Shown: piece after piece, positions 23,333 to 31,760 of the stretch
How the letters are laid out: each line of letters starts with the position of its first letter
How positions within the stretch are numbered: the stretch's first letter is position 1
Assembly (NCBI GenBank): GCA_019635355.1
Contig: JAHBZQ010000001.1
Location: 186,001-250,000 of the forward strand
Length of the DNA stretch: 64,000 nt
Reading direction: 5' to 3'
DNA from: Rhizobacter sp.
GTDB taxonomy: Bacteria; Pseudomonadota; Gammaproteobacteria; Burkholderiales; Burkholderiaceae_C
Program-made: the position numbers and the translations under genes
Notes under the pieces: model-generated
The model's database searches: none
What the model was told of the DNA's origin: nothing
Seen by the model: only the letters and a program-made list of their open reading frames with translations

Positions 23333-24940
23333 TCAGGACGTGTACAGCAGGTAGTCCGCCGTGTACGGCACCTTGTCGACCTTGCCGAGCACGCTCTTGT
23401 CGCAGCGTTGCGATGGCGCGAGGCCACCCACCGTGTTGACGCGCTGCACGCTCGTCACCGACGCATAGCGCCCGCTGCCACCCACCGAGCGAGCCGACAG
23501 CAGCAGCCACGGGATCGCGCCGCCCTCGGGGGCTTCGGCCCGCGCTTCGACCTTGCCGACGATCTTGCTGCCGTCGGCGGCCTCCCAGTGCGGGCCGGCG
23601 TAGTGGGTGCCGCTCGGCTTGCCCTGGCCGTCGAAGAGCTCGGCCTGGGGGGCGACGAACACCCACTGCGCGCCGTTGGCCGCGGCCTTGTCGGCCCGGC
23701 ATTCGTAGACCTGCACGCCCCGCGCCGCCACGCGCTCGACCAGCTTCGCGTCACCCGCCGGGGCCAGCGCGAACTGCGCCACCGCCTGGGCGCCGATCTG
23801 CCGGCCCATCACCAGGCCCACCTCGGTGGCGGTGCGGAAGTGGATGCCGCCCCAGATGCGCGACACCGCCACCTCGCGGGTGAAGTCGTCGACCGTCTTC
23901 CACTTGCGCGTGGCGCCACCGAGCGTGGGGCTCGTGGTGCTCAGCACCGGCAGGCCGCCCGTGCCGGCCTCGGCCTGCAGGATGCTCGCCATGGCGCCGG
24001 CCAGGATCGAGTGCGTGCTCGGGTACTCGGGGTGCAGCGGGGCGTCGATCAGCGAGGCCCAGCCGGCTTCCATCGGCGTGCCGTCGTGGCCGTCCTGGTC
24101 GCCGTTGCGGATGGCGGTGACGGGTCGCCAGAAGTTGTAGTGGTACTTGGCTTCCAGGCCGGCGATCAGGCCGTCGTCCATCGCCTGCGCGGCGGTGGCG
24201 AAGAGGCGGGCGTTCTGCGCCACGGTGCGGTTCGGTTGGGTGGCCACCGAGCGCAGCACGGCGTGGTAGATCGGCGGCAGGGAGTAGTCCCAGAAGCGGG
24301 CGACGTCGGTCTGCTCGGCGCTGCGCTTCGAGCTGGTCTTGGCGCCGAGGACGCGCACCTCCTCGTAGTCACGGGCCCACTGTGCGCTCGTGAGCGCGGG
24401 CGGCGGGCCGGGCCGGAACTGCGCCGGGCTCGCGAGGTTCCAGGGCTTGCGCTGCACCCACTGCGGCGCGGCCACGGCGGCGGTGGGCACGTAGGTGCCG
24501 GCCACGGTGAGCGGGCGGTAGCGCTCGGGTGTGGCGGCGCCGTCGTCGAGGCGGCGCGCGAGCACGGCGGCGGCGGCCTTCTCGCCCACGGCGATGCCGG
24601 CCGCCTTGGCGGGGCCGTCGGCCAGCTTGGCCAGCGCCGCCTGGTAGGCGGCGCCGATGGCAGCCTCTTGTGAAGGCAGCAGTTTCGCGAGCGTCACGCG
24701 GTTGGCGGAGGCCACGGCCGCGTCGACGCTCGCGTTCTGGCCAGCGCCGTTCACGGCGTCGTACACGGCGGTCTGCACGATGGCGATCACGCGGTTGGCC
24801 GGGGGCGTGCCGAGCTTGGCGTTGACGATGGCCTCGCCGGCGACGATGTTCCAGTCGGTGATGACGTCGGCCTGCGAGGGGGCGCTCAGGCCGGCCAGGG
24901 CGCCCAGGCAGGCGCCGGCCATGAAGTGGCGATGGTTCAT
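23333..24940 (-). CDS. PAP2/vanadium haloperoxidase-type domain fused to DUF3455
   Basis: The 535-residue exported protein has a signal peptide to about residue 24 (GALAGLSAPSQA). Residues ~30-395 form a vanadium-haloperoxidase/acid-phosphatase fold with K265-X6-R272-P273 (KYHYNFWRP), PST-H310 and SRIWGGIH367. The usual acidic residue four after this His is Ala. Residues ~400-535 match DUF3455: VQVYECRAD, WVFVAPQAELFD, HYAGPHWEAADGS, AIPWLLLSA, QRVNTVGG and a terminal VPYTADYLLY. The fusion is unusual. Activity could be bromo- or chloroperoxidase or phosphatase. It lies 37 bases after a methyltransferase gene and divergent from a SARP regulator. Confidence 0.85.
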   Translation of the reverse strand: MNHRHFMAGACLGALAGLSAPSQADVITDWNIVAGEAIVNAKLGTPPANRVIAIVQTAVYDAVNGAGQNASVDAAVASANRVTLAKLLPSQEAAIGAAYQAALAKLADGPAKAAGIAVGEKAAAAVLARRLDDGAATPERYRPLTVAGTYVPTAAVAAPQWVQRKPWNLASPAQFRPGPPPALTSAQWARDYEEVRVLGAKTSSKRSAEQTDVARFWDYSLPPIYHAVLRSVATQPNRTVAQNARLFATAAQAMDDGLIAGLEAKYHYNFWRPVTAIRNGDQDGHDGTPMEAGWASLIDAPLHPEYPSTHSILAGAMASILQAEAGTGGLPVLSTTSPTLGGATRKWKTVDDFTREVAVSRIWGGIHFRTATEVGLVMGRQIGAQAVAQFALAPAGDAKLVERVAARGVQVYECRADKAAANGAQWVFVAPQAELFDGQGKPSGTHYAGPHWEAADGSKIVGKVEARAEAPEGGAIPWLLLSARSVGGSGRYASVTSVQRVNTVGGLAPSQRCDKSVLGKVDKVPYTADYLLYTS

Positions 24941-24977
24941 TTGGTTGTCTCTTGCGTTGGTGGATGGGGGAGGCGGA

Positions 24978-25811
24978 TCAGAAGCGGCTGATCACGACCT
25001 GCAGGTATTCGCTCGGCACGACCATCGTTCCGTCGTCGGCGCGGTTGAAGCGGGCGATGAGCGAGAGCAGGTCGTCGGCGAGCACCGCCTGCCGGGTCAC
25101 GTCGAGTGCGGCAAAAGCCTTGTGCACCGGGCCGTACCAGCTTTTGAAGACGTGCAGGAAATGCTCGGGCGAGCGGTAGCGGAACATGAACTGGCGCGAT
25201 TCGGCGCGCACCAGCCCCTGCGTCTCGAAGAGCTCGGCCAGGTGAGGCCGCGAGCCCCACAGCGCCGGCGACTTCACGCCAGCGGGCGGTGCCACGTGCT
25301 TGCCCAGCACCTTGAACATCTCGCCGATGAAGCTCTCGGGCGTCCAGTTGGCCATGCCGATCTTGCCGCCCGGGCGGCACACGCGCAGCATCTCGCTCGC
25401 GGTGCGCACGTGGTTGGGCGCGAACATGCAGCCAAAGGTCGAGACGACCACGTCGAAGCTCGCGTCGTCGAAGGGCAGGGCCTCGACGTCGGCTTCGCGG
25501 AAGTCGATCTCCGGGAAGCCTTCGGCGATGGCGCGGGCCCGGCCGCGCTCCAGCAGCGAGGGCACGTAGTCGGTCGAGGTCACCTCGGCCCAGCGGCGTG
25601 CAGCGGCGAGCGTGGCGTTGCCGTTGCCGGCGGCCACGTCGAGCACGCGCTGGCCCGAGCGCAGGTCGAGCGCTTCGCACAGCGACTCGCCCACGATCTG
25701 CAGGGTCGTGCCGACCACGGCATAGTCGCCCGACGACCAGGCGGCCTGCTGGCGGGTCTTGATGGCGGTGAAGTCGGGGGCGTCCGCGGTGGCGGTGGAA
25801 AATGCATTCAT
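24978..25811 (-). CDS. Class I SAM-dependent methyltransferase (UbiE-like)
   Basis: The 277-residue cytosolic methyltransferase has SAM motif I VLDVAAGNGNATLAA, motif II-like FDVVVSTFGCMFAPNH and the post-motif RVCRPGGKIGMANWTPESF. The fold is UbiE/COQ5-like; the substrate is unknown. A GGAG ribosome site precedes ATG 25811. It shares an operon with the PAP2-DUF3455 gene and a 107-base divergent promoter region with the SARP-type regulator, which probably controls it. Confidence 0.9.
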   Translation of the reverse strand: MNAFSTATADAPDFTAIKTRQQAAWSSGDYAVVGTTLQIVGESLCEALDLRSGQRVLDVAAGNGNATLAAARRWAEVTSTDYVPSLLERGRARAIAEGFPEIDFREADVEALPFDDASFDVVVSTFGCMFAPNHVRTASEMLRVCRPGGKIGMANWTPESFIGEMFKVLGKHVAPPAGVKSPALWGSRPHLAELFETQGLVRAESRQFMFRYRSPEHFLHVFKSWYGPVHKAFAALDVTRQAVLADDLLSLIARFNRADDGTMVVPSEYLQVVISRF

Positions 25812-25898
25812 GACAGGGGCTCCAAAGGTTTCTGTTGAAGGGCTCGGCCGCCGCGTGTTGTTCGTGGCTGCAACCGTGAACGAAACTGTCCGGGCGGG

Positions 25899-25958
25899 GC
25901 GTTGAAACCAGCGTGGAAATGAGCGTGGGAACTGGCGTGGAAACCGACGTGGCGGCAG
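25899..25958 (+). repeat. Five-unit 12-bp tandem repeat spanning the regulator's start codon
   Basis: The unit GCGTGGAAACCR recurs with exact 12-base period at 25899, 25911, 25923, 25935 and 25947 (GCGTTG, GCGTGG, GCGTGG, GCGTGG, ACGTGG). The start codon of the SARP-type regulator (ATG 25919) lies inside unit two. It encodes a four-residue period at the N-terminus. SARP regulators bind direct repeats near this spacing, so it may be an operator. A GTTC-N14-GAAC dyad lies just upstream at 25860-25881. Confidence 0.7.
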
Positions 25959-27976
25959 CTGACGAGTCCAACGGCCTGCGGCTTGAGCTGCTCGGCCCGC
26001 TGGTGCTCAGCCGCGCCGGCAGCCCGCTCGCGATGCCCTCGTCGCGCAAGGTGCGGGCGCTGCTGGCCTACCTGGCGCTGGCCGGCCATGCGGTGTCGCG
26101 CCACCACTTGTGCGAGCTGCTCTGGGACCTGCCCAACGATCCGCGTGGCGAGTTGCGCTGGTGCCTGAGCAAGCTGCGCGGCGTGCTCGACGACGACGGC
26201 CGGCCTCGCGTGCTGGCCGAAGGCGAGAGCCTGCGGCTCGACCTCTCGGGTGTCGACGTCGACGCAGCCCGGCTGGTGCACGCGCTGCAGGGCGGCGTGG
26301 CCACCCTCGGGGCCGATGCACTGCGTGCCTGGTCGCGCGGGTTCCGCGGCGACTTCCTCGAAGGCCTCGACATCCCGCGCAGTGCCGGCTACACGGCATG
26401 GCTCACCGCGCAGCGGCGCCGCTTCCGTGCGGCGCACGCCGCGGTGCTGGAGCGGCTGGCCTTGTCGCTGCCGCCCGGGGCCGATGACACCGTGCCCACC
26501 TTCGAAGCCTGGCTGCGGCTCGCGCCCTTCGACGGCCGGGCCCACGAAGGTCTCTTGAACGCACTCGCGGCGAGTGGCCGGCTGCGCGAAGGCGACGAAC
26601 ACCTCGCGGTGGTGGCGCGCCAATACGAAGCCGAAGGTCAGGACTGGGGCGCCATCGGCCACGCGTGGCGCGCCGCGAAGCAGCGCCACAGCGGCGCGCC
26701 CGGGGTGGTCACGGTCGTCACCGTCGACGTCGCCAAACCCGAGCCCGAAGCGTCATCGGCGTCGCCTGCACGCGCACGCCGCGCGTCGCTCGCGGTCATG
26801 CCCTTCAGCGACCGCTCGCGCGGCGTGAGCGCCCGTGGCGGGCTGGGCGATGGGCTGGCGCACGACATCATCACGCGCCTGTCGAAGCTGCGCAGCATGT
26901 TCGTCATCGCGCAAGGCACCGTGTTCGCGCTCGACGAGCGGCACATCGGCGCCGAAGACGCGGCGCGCCGCCTCAATGTCGACTACGTGGCCGGTGGCTC
27001 GCTGCGCGTGGAGCCGGGCGGGCGCTTGACGGTCTCGGTGCAGCTGAGCGAAACGCGCACCGCGCGCGTGCTGTGGGCCGACACCTTCCAGGGCCGCCTC
27101 GGCGACACCTTCGGCGTGCTCGACGAGATCGGCGACCGCATCGTGGCCTCGCTGTCGGGCCAGATCGAAGTGGCCGAGCGCAACCGCGCCATCCTCAAGT
27201 CACCCAACTCGCTCGACGCCTGGGAAGCGCACCACCGGGGCCTCTGGCACATGATGCGGTTCAACCGCGAAGACAACGAGCAGGCGCGCCATTTCTTCCA
27301 GACCGCGGTGCAGCTCGACCCGAGCTTCGCGCGGCCCTATGCCGGCCTGTCGTTCACCCATTTCCAGGATGCCTTCCTCGGCTGGGCCGACCGCCCGCAG
27401 GCCGAGGAGCAGGCCTACCGCATCGCCTCGCAAGGCCTGATGGCGGACGACCTCGACCCCGCTGCACGCTGGGCGCTCGGACGGGCGCACTGGCTGCGCG
27501 GGCGGCTCGACGAGTCGATCGCAGAGCTCGACACCTGCGTCGACCTGAGCCCGAACTTCGCGCACGGCCACTACACGCGGGCCTTCGTGCACTCGCAGTC
27601 GGGCGACGCGCAACTTGCCATCGAGGCCACCGACCATGCGCGCGACCTGAGCCCCTTCGACCCGCTGCTCTTCGCCATGCTGGGCACTCGCGCGATGGCC
27701 TTGCTGCGGCTCGGCCGCTACGACGAAGCGGCCGATTGGGCGATGAAGGCCGCGGCGCGCCCCAACGCGCACGTGCACATCATGAGCATCGCCAAGCACT
27801 GCCTCGCCCTGGCCGGGCGCCGCGAGCAGGCGCTCGAGATGGCCGCCGCCATCCAGCGTGTGCAGCCGGGCTACCGGCTCGACGACTTTCTCTCGGCCTT
27901 CCGCTACGACGCCGATGCCGATGCCCTTATGCGGCAGGCCGACCGCCTGATGGCCGGCTGGTCTCACACCCACTGA
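25919..27976 (+). CDS. SARP/BTAD-type transcriptional regulator with TolB-like and TPR domains
   Basis: The 685-residue regulator has three parts. Residues ~20-100 are an OmpR/PhoB-like winged helix (RLELLGPLVLSRAGSP, RKVRALLAYLALAG, LCELLWDLPNDPRGELRWCLSKLR). Residues ~100-235 are a bacterial transcriptional activation domain (BTAD). Residues ~285-400 are a FlgO/TolB-like domain (SLAVMPFSDRS, DGLAHDIITRLSKL, VDYVAGGSLR). The rest is TPRs (FFQTAVQLDPSFARPYAGLS and following). It resembles CadC/cyclase-associated regulators of Proteobacteria. The ATG 25919 start is uncertain: GTG 25913 is in frame and no clear ribosome site exists. Probable targets are the divergent methyltransferase/PAP2 genes and the dehydrogenase 11 bases downstream. 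Confidence 0.87.
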   Translation: MSVGTGVETDVAAADESNGLRLELLGPLVLSRAGSPLAMPSSRKVRALLAYLALAGHAVSRHHLCELLWDLPNDPRGELRWCLSKLRGVLDDDGRPRVLAEGESLRLDLSGVDVDAARLVHALQGGVATLGADALRAWSRGFRGDFLEGLDIPRSAGYTAWLTAQRRRFRAAHAAVLERLALSLPPGADDTVPTFEAWLRLAPFDGRAHEGLLNALAASGRLREGDEHLAVVARQYEAEGQDWGAIGHAWRAAKQRHSGAPGVVTVVTVDVAKPEPEASSASPARARRASLAVMPFSDRSRGVSARGGLGDGLAHDIITRLSKLRSMFVIAQGTVFALDERHIGAEDAARRLNVDYVAGGSLRVEPGGRLTVSVQLSETRTARVLWADTFQGRLGDTFGVLDEIGDRIVASLSGQIEVAERNRAILKSPNSLDAWEAHHRGLWHMMRFNREDNEQARHFFQTAVQLDPSFARPYAGLSFTHFQDAFLGWADRPQAEEQAYRIASQGLMADDLDPAARWALGRAHWLRGRLDESIAELDTCVDLSPNFAHGHYTRAFVHSQSGDAQLAIEATDHARDLSPFDPLLFAMLGTRAMALLRLGRYDEAADWAMKAAARPNAHVHIMSIAKHCLALAGRREQALEMAAAIQRVQPGYRLDDFLSAFRYDADADALMRQADRLMAGWSHTH

Positions 27977-27987
27977 AGGAACACACC

Positions 27988-28842
27988 ATGAAGATCGCTT
28001 TTTTCGGAACCGGGCTGATGGGCGCCGGCTTCATTGACCGCCTGCAGGCCAATGGCCACGAGGTGCAGATCTGGAACCGCAGCGCCGCCAAGGCGCGCGC
28101 ACTCGAGCGCGCCGGCATCAGGGCCTTCGACGAGGCCGCCGCCGCGCTCGACGGTGCCAGCCGCATCCACCTCTCGCTGGCGGATGACGCCTCGGTCGAC
28201 GCAGTGCTGGAGCCGCTGGCCGGGCGCATCGCGAAGCACACCTGGATCGTCGACCACACCACCACCGCCCCCACGCCCACCGCCGAGCGCGCGGCGCGCT
28301 GGAAAGCCCGCGGCATCACCTTCGTGCACGCGCCGGTGTTCATGGCGCCGTCGAACGCGCACGAAGGCACCGGCCTCATGCTCATCTCGGGCGACAAGGC
28401 CCATCACGACACGCTGTTGCCCGACCTGCAAAAGATGACCGGCAACGTGATGTACCTCGGCGAGGCGCCCGAGCGGGCCGCCGCGTTCAAGCTCTTCGGC
28501 AACCTCACGCTGATCGGCATCATGGGCGTGCTCGGCGACGTGAACCGGCTCGCCGCCGCCTGCGGCATTTCCACCGGCGAGGCGTTCTCGCTCTTCAAGA
28601 ATTTCAACCCGGGCGCGATGCTGCCGGCGCGTGCCGCGCGCATCGAGTCGGGTGATGTGACGAAGCCGTCGTTCGAGGTGACGATGGCGCGCAAGGACGT
28701 GCGCCTCATGCTCGAAGAAGCCGAGCGGGGCGGCTTCCCGCTCTACGTGATGCCGGGCGTGGCCGCGATGTACGACGCGGCCATCGCGCGCGGCGAAGGT
28801 GCGCTCGATTCGGCGGCGGCGGCGAGGGTGCCGCCGCGCTGA
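27988..28842 (+). CDS. NAD(P)-dependent oxidoreductase, 3-hydroxyisobutyrate dehydrogenase family
   Basis: The 284-residue beta-hydroxyacid dehydrogenase has the dinucleotide motif FFGTGLMGAGFIDRL, IVDHTTTAPTPTAER, the substrate loop HAPVFMAPSNAHEGTG, and the catalytic-Lys region AAFKLFGNLTLIG with K-x3-N. It should oxidise a 3-hydroxyacid or act as a succinic-semialdehyde-type reductase; the substrate is unknown. GAAGGA precedes ATG 27988. It is 11 bases behind the regulator gene, indicating co-transcription. Confidence 0.9.
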   Translation: MKIAFFGTGLMGAGFIDRLQANGHEVQIWNRSAAKARALERAGIRAFDEAAAALDGASRIHLSLADDASVDAVLEPLAGRIAKHTWIVDHTTTAPTPTAERAARWKARGITFVHAPVFMAPSNAHEGTGLMLISGDKAHHDTLLPDLQKMTGNVMYLGEAPERAAAFKLFGNLTLIGIMGVLGDVNRLAAACGISTGEAFSLFKNFNPGAMLPARAARIESGDVTKPSFEVTMARKDVRLMLEEAERGGFPLYVMPGVAAMYDAAIARGEGALDSAAAARVPPR

Positions 28843-28849
28843 GACCGGC

Positions 28850-29095
28850 TCAGCGGTAGTACGCCTCGACCGTGCCCTTGAGCTTGATCATCAGGGGCTG
28901 GCCCTTGCGGTCGAGCGTCTTGCCGGCGGGCACCTTCACCCAGCCTTCGCTGATGCAGTATTCCTCGACGTCGTGGCGCTCCTTGCCGTTGAGGCGGATG
29001 CCGATCGGGTGCTCAAAGACCGCGGCCACGTGATGTGGGCTGCGCGGGTCGCACGAAAGATGGTCGGGCAGGGTGGGCTTGGTCTCGTCGCTCAT
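28850..29095 (-). CDS. DUF3297 family small protein
   Basis: The 81-residue protein of the DUF3297 family has the recognisable blocks TLPDHLSCDPRSPHH, IGIRLNGKERHDVEEYCISEGW, KTLDRKGQPLMIKLKGTVE and a terminal AYYR. It is cytosolic with no assigned function, and is widespread in Proteobacteria as a single gene. It is convergent with the dehydrogenase gene, whose stop is 8 bases away. A small gap (29096-29137) separates it from the DUF1161 gene. Confidence 0.92.
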   Translation of the reverse strand: MSDETKPTLPDHLSCDPRSPHHVAAVFEHPIGIRLNGKERHDVEEYCISEGWVKVPAGKTLDRKGQPLMIKLKGTVEAYYR

Positions 29096-29137
29096 CGCGT
29101 GTGAAATCTGGATGCAAAGGCGGCGATTGTCTGCGAC

Positions 29138-29920
29138 TCACAGGCGCGGGCCGCGCGGCAGGCCGGCCTCGTCGTAGGCCATGCGGTGCGAGACCCAGGC
29201 CCACAGCCAGGCGACCAGCGGCAGCGCCAGCAGTAGCCACAACCAGGTGCCGTAGGCGCTGAAGAAGCCGGGCTCACCGTCGTCTGCAGCGGGGGCGGGT
29301 GACAAGGGCATGGCGGCCGGCTCGACGGGCTGCAGCGTCGGCGCAGTGCGGGTCACGAGGGGGGCGGCTGGTGCCTCGGCGACGCTCGGTTTGACGGGCG
29401 TCACCACGGGGGCAGGGGCCGAGGCCACCGGTGCGGGGCGCACCGCGGGCGCCGGCATGGAGGCGGGCGCAGGCGCCGGCTTGGGCGTGGCCGTTACGGG
29501 GGCGGGCTTGGGCACCGGGGCCGCAGGCGCCGACGCGACGGGCGGTGGCATGGGTTTCGGCGGCACAACGGGCTCAGGCTTGGGCTTGGGCGCTTCCTTG
29601 GGCTGCACCGCCACCGGTGCTGGCGCCGAGGCCGCCGCGGGCGTGGTGGACGTGGCGCCGTCGGCCACCAGCGGCGGGCCACCGAAGCGCCGGTAGATCA
29701 CCTTGCGCGCACCGCCTTCACAGGTGCCGATCACCTTGCCGCCCGAAGGCACCGGCGTTCTGGCTGGCACGTCGTCCATCGCATAGCCCTTGATCTCGGG
29801 CGGGATGCGCGAGGCCAGCGTCTGCTTCAGCAGCTCACACGAATTGGATTGAGCCTGGGCACCAGGGGCCAGCAGCATCGCGATGGTGCACAGCAGCAGG
29901 CCGTTGCGGAACGAAGACAT
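29138..29920 (-). CDS. Exported DUF1161 protein with Pro/Ala-rich linker and C-terminal membrane helix
   Basis: The 260-residue protein has three parts. A signal peptide (to AQAQS, ~residue 24) is followed by a DUF1161 domain (~25-75: SCELLKQTLASRIPPEIKGYAMDD and KVIGTCEGGARKVIYRR, with the two conserved cysteines). Next comes a ~130-residue low-complexity linker rich in Pro, Ala and Lys, and then one transmembrane helix near residues 235-250 (WLWLLLALPLVAWLWAW) with a basic tail. This would tether the small DUF1161 domain to the inner membrane across the periplasm. DUF1161 has no known function and is usually a stand-alone 75-residue periplasmic protein. It is divergent from the TpsB gene. 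Confidence 0.75.
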   Translation of the reverse strand: MSSFRNGLLLCTIAMLLAPGAQAQSNSCELLKQTLASRIPPEIKGYAMDDVPARTPVPSGGKVIGTCEGGARKVIYRRFGGPPLVADGATSTTPAAASAPAPVAVQPKEAPKPKPEPVVPPKPMPPPVASAPAAPVPKPAPVTATPKPAPAPASMPAPAVRPAPVASAPAPVVTPVKPSVAEAPAAPLVTRTAPTLQPVEPAAMPLSPAPAADDGEPGFFSAYGTWLWLLLALPLVAWLWAWVSHRMAYDEAGLPRGPRL

Positions 29921-30036
29921 GGAGAGACGAAAGGCAGGCGGGTGATGCGGCGGCAACGCTACACCATCCGCGCCGCTGCTGCACCGCGGCAACACCCAGG
30001 GGGTATGACGGAAGTCACCTGTCCTTCGAATGCGGG

Positions 30037-31749
30037 ATGTCGGTGCGGGGCGCCTCGCGCAACATCTCGGCGCAATTCTGGGGGTTCGCCTTGGGTCATC
30101 AACGTTGGGTGTCGCTGCCGTGCATGCTGGCAGCGCTGTGGGCCGCCTCGGGCGGCGCGTGGGCGCAGGCAGGCGCCGTGCAACCGGGCCGCGTGGAGCG
30201 AGACACACGCCAGCCACCCGAGCCGGTGCGGCGCGACAGCGTGCGCATCGACGCGCCGCGCTTCGCCGAGCAGGTGCCGCCGGGCGCGCAAGACGTGCGC
30301 TTCCTCCTCGGCGAAGTGCAGGTCGACGGCAACACCGCGCTGTCGACGCAGGCGCTGTCGCCGGCGTGGGCGCCCCTCGTGGGCAAGCCCATCACGCTGG
30401 CCGATGCCTTCGGCATCGCCGCCGCCATCTCGGCACGCTACCGCGCGGCGGGCTACATCCTGTCGCAGGCGATCATCCCGCCGCAAGACATCCGCACCCT
30501 CGGCGTGGCCGTGCTGCGCATCCAGGTCGTCGAGGGCTTCATCGGCCAGGTCAACGTGACCGGCCTGCCGCCCGGGAAGCTCGCGCCCTACCTCGAGCGG
30601 GTGAAGCTCGACCGGCCGCTGCAGCTCGCCACGCTGGAGCGCAGCCTGCTGCTCATCGGCGAGCTGCCGGGCGTGTCGTCTCAAGCCAACCTGAAGGCCA
30701 GCGCCACGCCGAACGCGTCGGACCTCGAACTCGTGGCCAGCCAGAAGCGCAGCGAGTTCGCGTTTTCGGCACACAACCGCAGCGCGCCGTCGCAAGGCCG
30801 CCTGCGGCTGGAAGCCTCGGGCGAAGTGCGCGGCGTGCTGGGTGACTTCGACCGCCACAACCTGCGCTGGGTGGGCTCGGGCGACGACCGGCTCAACATG
30901 CTCGCGTATGCGACTGACATGCCTCTGGGCCGCAACGGCCTCAAGTTCAACCTGGGCCTCTCGGCCTCGCGCTCCCAGCCCGACACCGACGTGGCGCTCA
31001 GCAACATCGACACCCGCAGCGACAACCTCTCGCTGGGCCTGAGCCAGGCCCTGCTGCGCAGCCGCCAGGCCAACCTCTCGGCGCGCGCCACGCTGGCCGG
31101 TTATGACAACAGTTCCGAGGTGGCCGGCACCATCGCGAGCGAAGACCACATCCGCGCGATGCGGCTCGGCCTGACCGGCGACGTGGCCGATGGCTGGGGC
31201 GGCATCTCGCTGCTCGACGTGGAATGGTCCAAGGGCCTGTCGAGCCTCGGGGCCGACAAACAAAGCGAGCTGCCCGTCGGCTCCGCCAACCCGCAGTTCA
31301 GCAAGTGGACCGTCTACGCGGCGCGCCTGCAGAGCATCACCGGCAACTGGTCGGCCCTGCTCGCCGGCACCGCGCAGGGCTCGGGCGACAAGCTGCCCAC
31401 CGCCGAGCAGCTGGGCCTGGGCGGCGAGACCTTCCTGCGCGCCTTCGACCCGTCGGAAGTCATCGGCGAGAAAGGCTCCGCGGCCAAGCTCGAGCTGCGC
31501 TACGACCTCGGCGGCACACGCGTCGCGTCGACGCTCTATGTGTACGCCGAGAGCGGCAAGGTGCAGCGCCGGCAGGCCGACGGCTCCTACCTCTCCACCT
31601 CGCTGTCGTCGACCGGCCTGGGCGTGCGCCTGAGCGGCCCCGCGCGGACCCGCGGCTACCTCGAAGTGGGCAAGCCCGGCCGCAAGGACGTCGCCAGCGA
31701 AGGCAACCGCAAGGCCCGCGTCTTCGCCGGCCTCGGCATCGATTTCTGA
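30037..31749 (+). CDS. TpsB outer-membrane transporter (ShlB/FhaC/HMW1B family)
   Basis: The 570-residue two-partner-secretion pore is present in full. Residues ~1-45 are an extended signal peptide. Residues ~90-165 hold a POTRA_2 domain (FLLGEVQVDGNTALS, GYILSQAIIPPQDI), followed by a second POTRA (IQVVEGFIGQVNVTG). The rest is a 16-strand-type beta barrel ending in phenylalanine (GLGIDF). The loop-6 element is FLRAFDPSEV, the VRAY-like variant common in HMW1B relatives. It exports the TpsA protein encoded 11 bases downstream. ATG 30037 was chosen. It is the first gene of a plus-strand run to 42126. Confidence 0.95.
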   Translation: MSVRGASRNISAQFWGFALGHQRWVSLPCMLAALWAASGGAWAQAGAVQPGRVERDTRQPPEPVRRDSVRIDAPRFAEQVPPGAQDVRFLLGEVQVDGNTALSTQALSPAWAPLVGKPITLADAFGIAAAISARYRAAGYILSQAIIPPQDIRTLGVAVLRIQVVEGFIGQVNVTGLPPGKLAPYLERVKLDRPLQLATLERSLLLIGELPGVSSQANLKASATPNASDLELVASQKRSEFAFSAHNRSAPSQGRLRLEASGEVRGVLGDFDRHNLRWVGSGDDRLNMLAYATDMPLGRNGLKFNLGLSASRSQPDTDVALSNIDTRSDNLSLGLSQALLRSRQANLSARATLAGYDNSSEVAGTIASEDHIRAMRLGLTGDVADGWGGISLLDVEWSKGLSSLGADKQSELPVGSANPQFSKWTVYAARLQSITGNWSALLAGTAQGSGDKLPTAEQLGLGGETFLRAFDPSEVIGEKGSAAKLELRYDLGGTRVASTLYVYAESGKVQRRQADGSYLSTSLSSTGLGVRLSGPARTRGYLEVGKPGRKDVASEGNRKARVFAGLGIDF

Positions 31750-31760
31750 GGGACCAGGAC

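Noticed and set aside
31425..31460. TpsB loop-6 motif LRAF instead of VRGF/VRGY
   Set aside because: Considered as a defect, but the RA variant (VRAY-like) is common in HMW1B-type TpsB proteins, so it is not evidence of inactivity.
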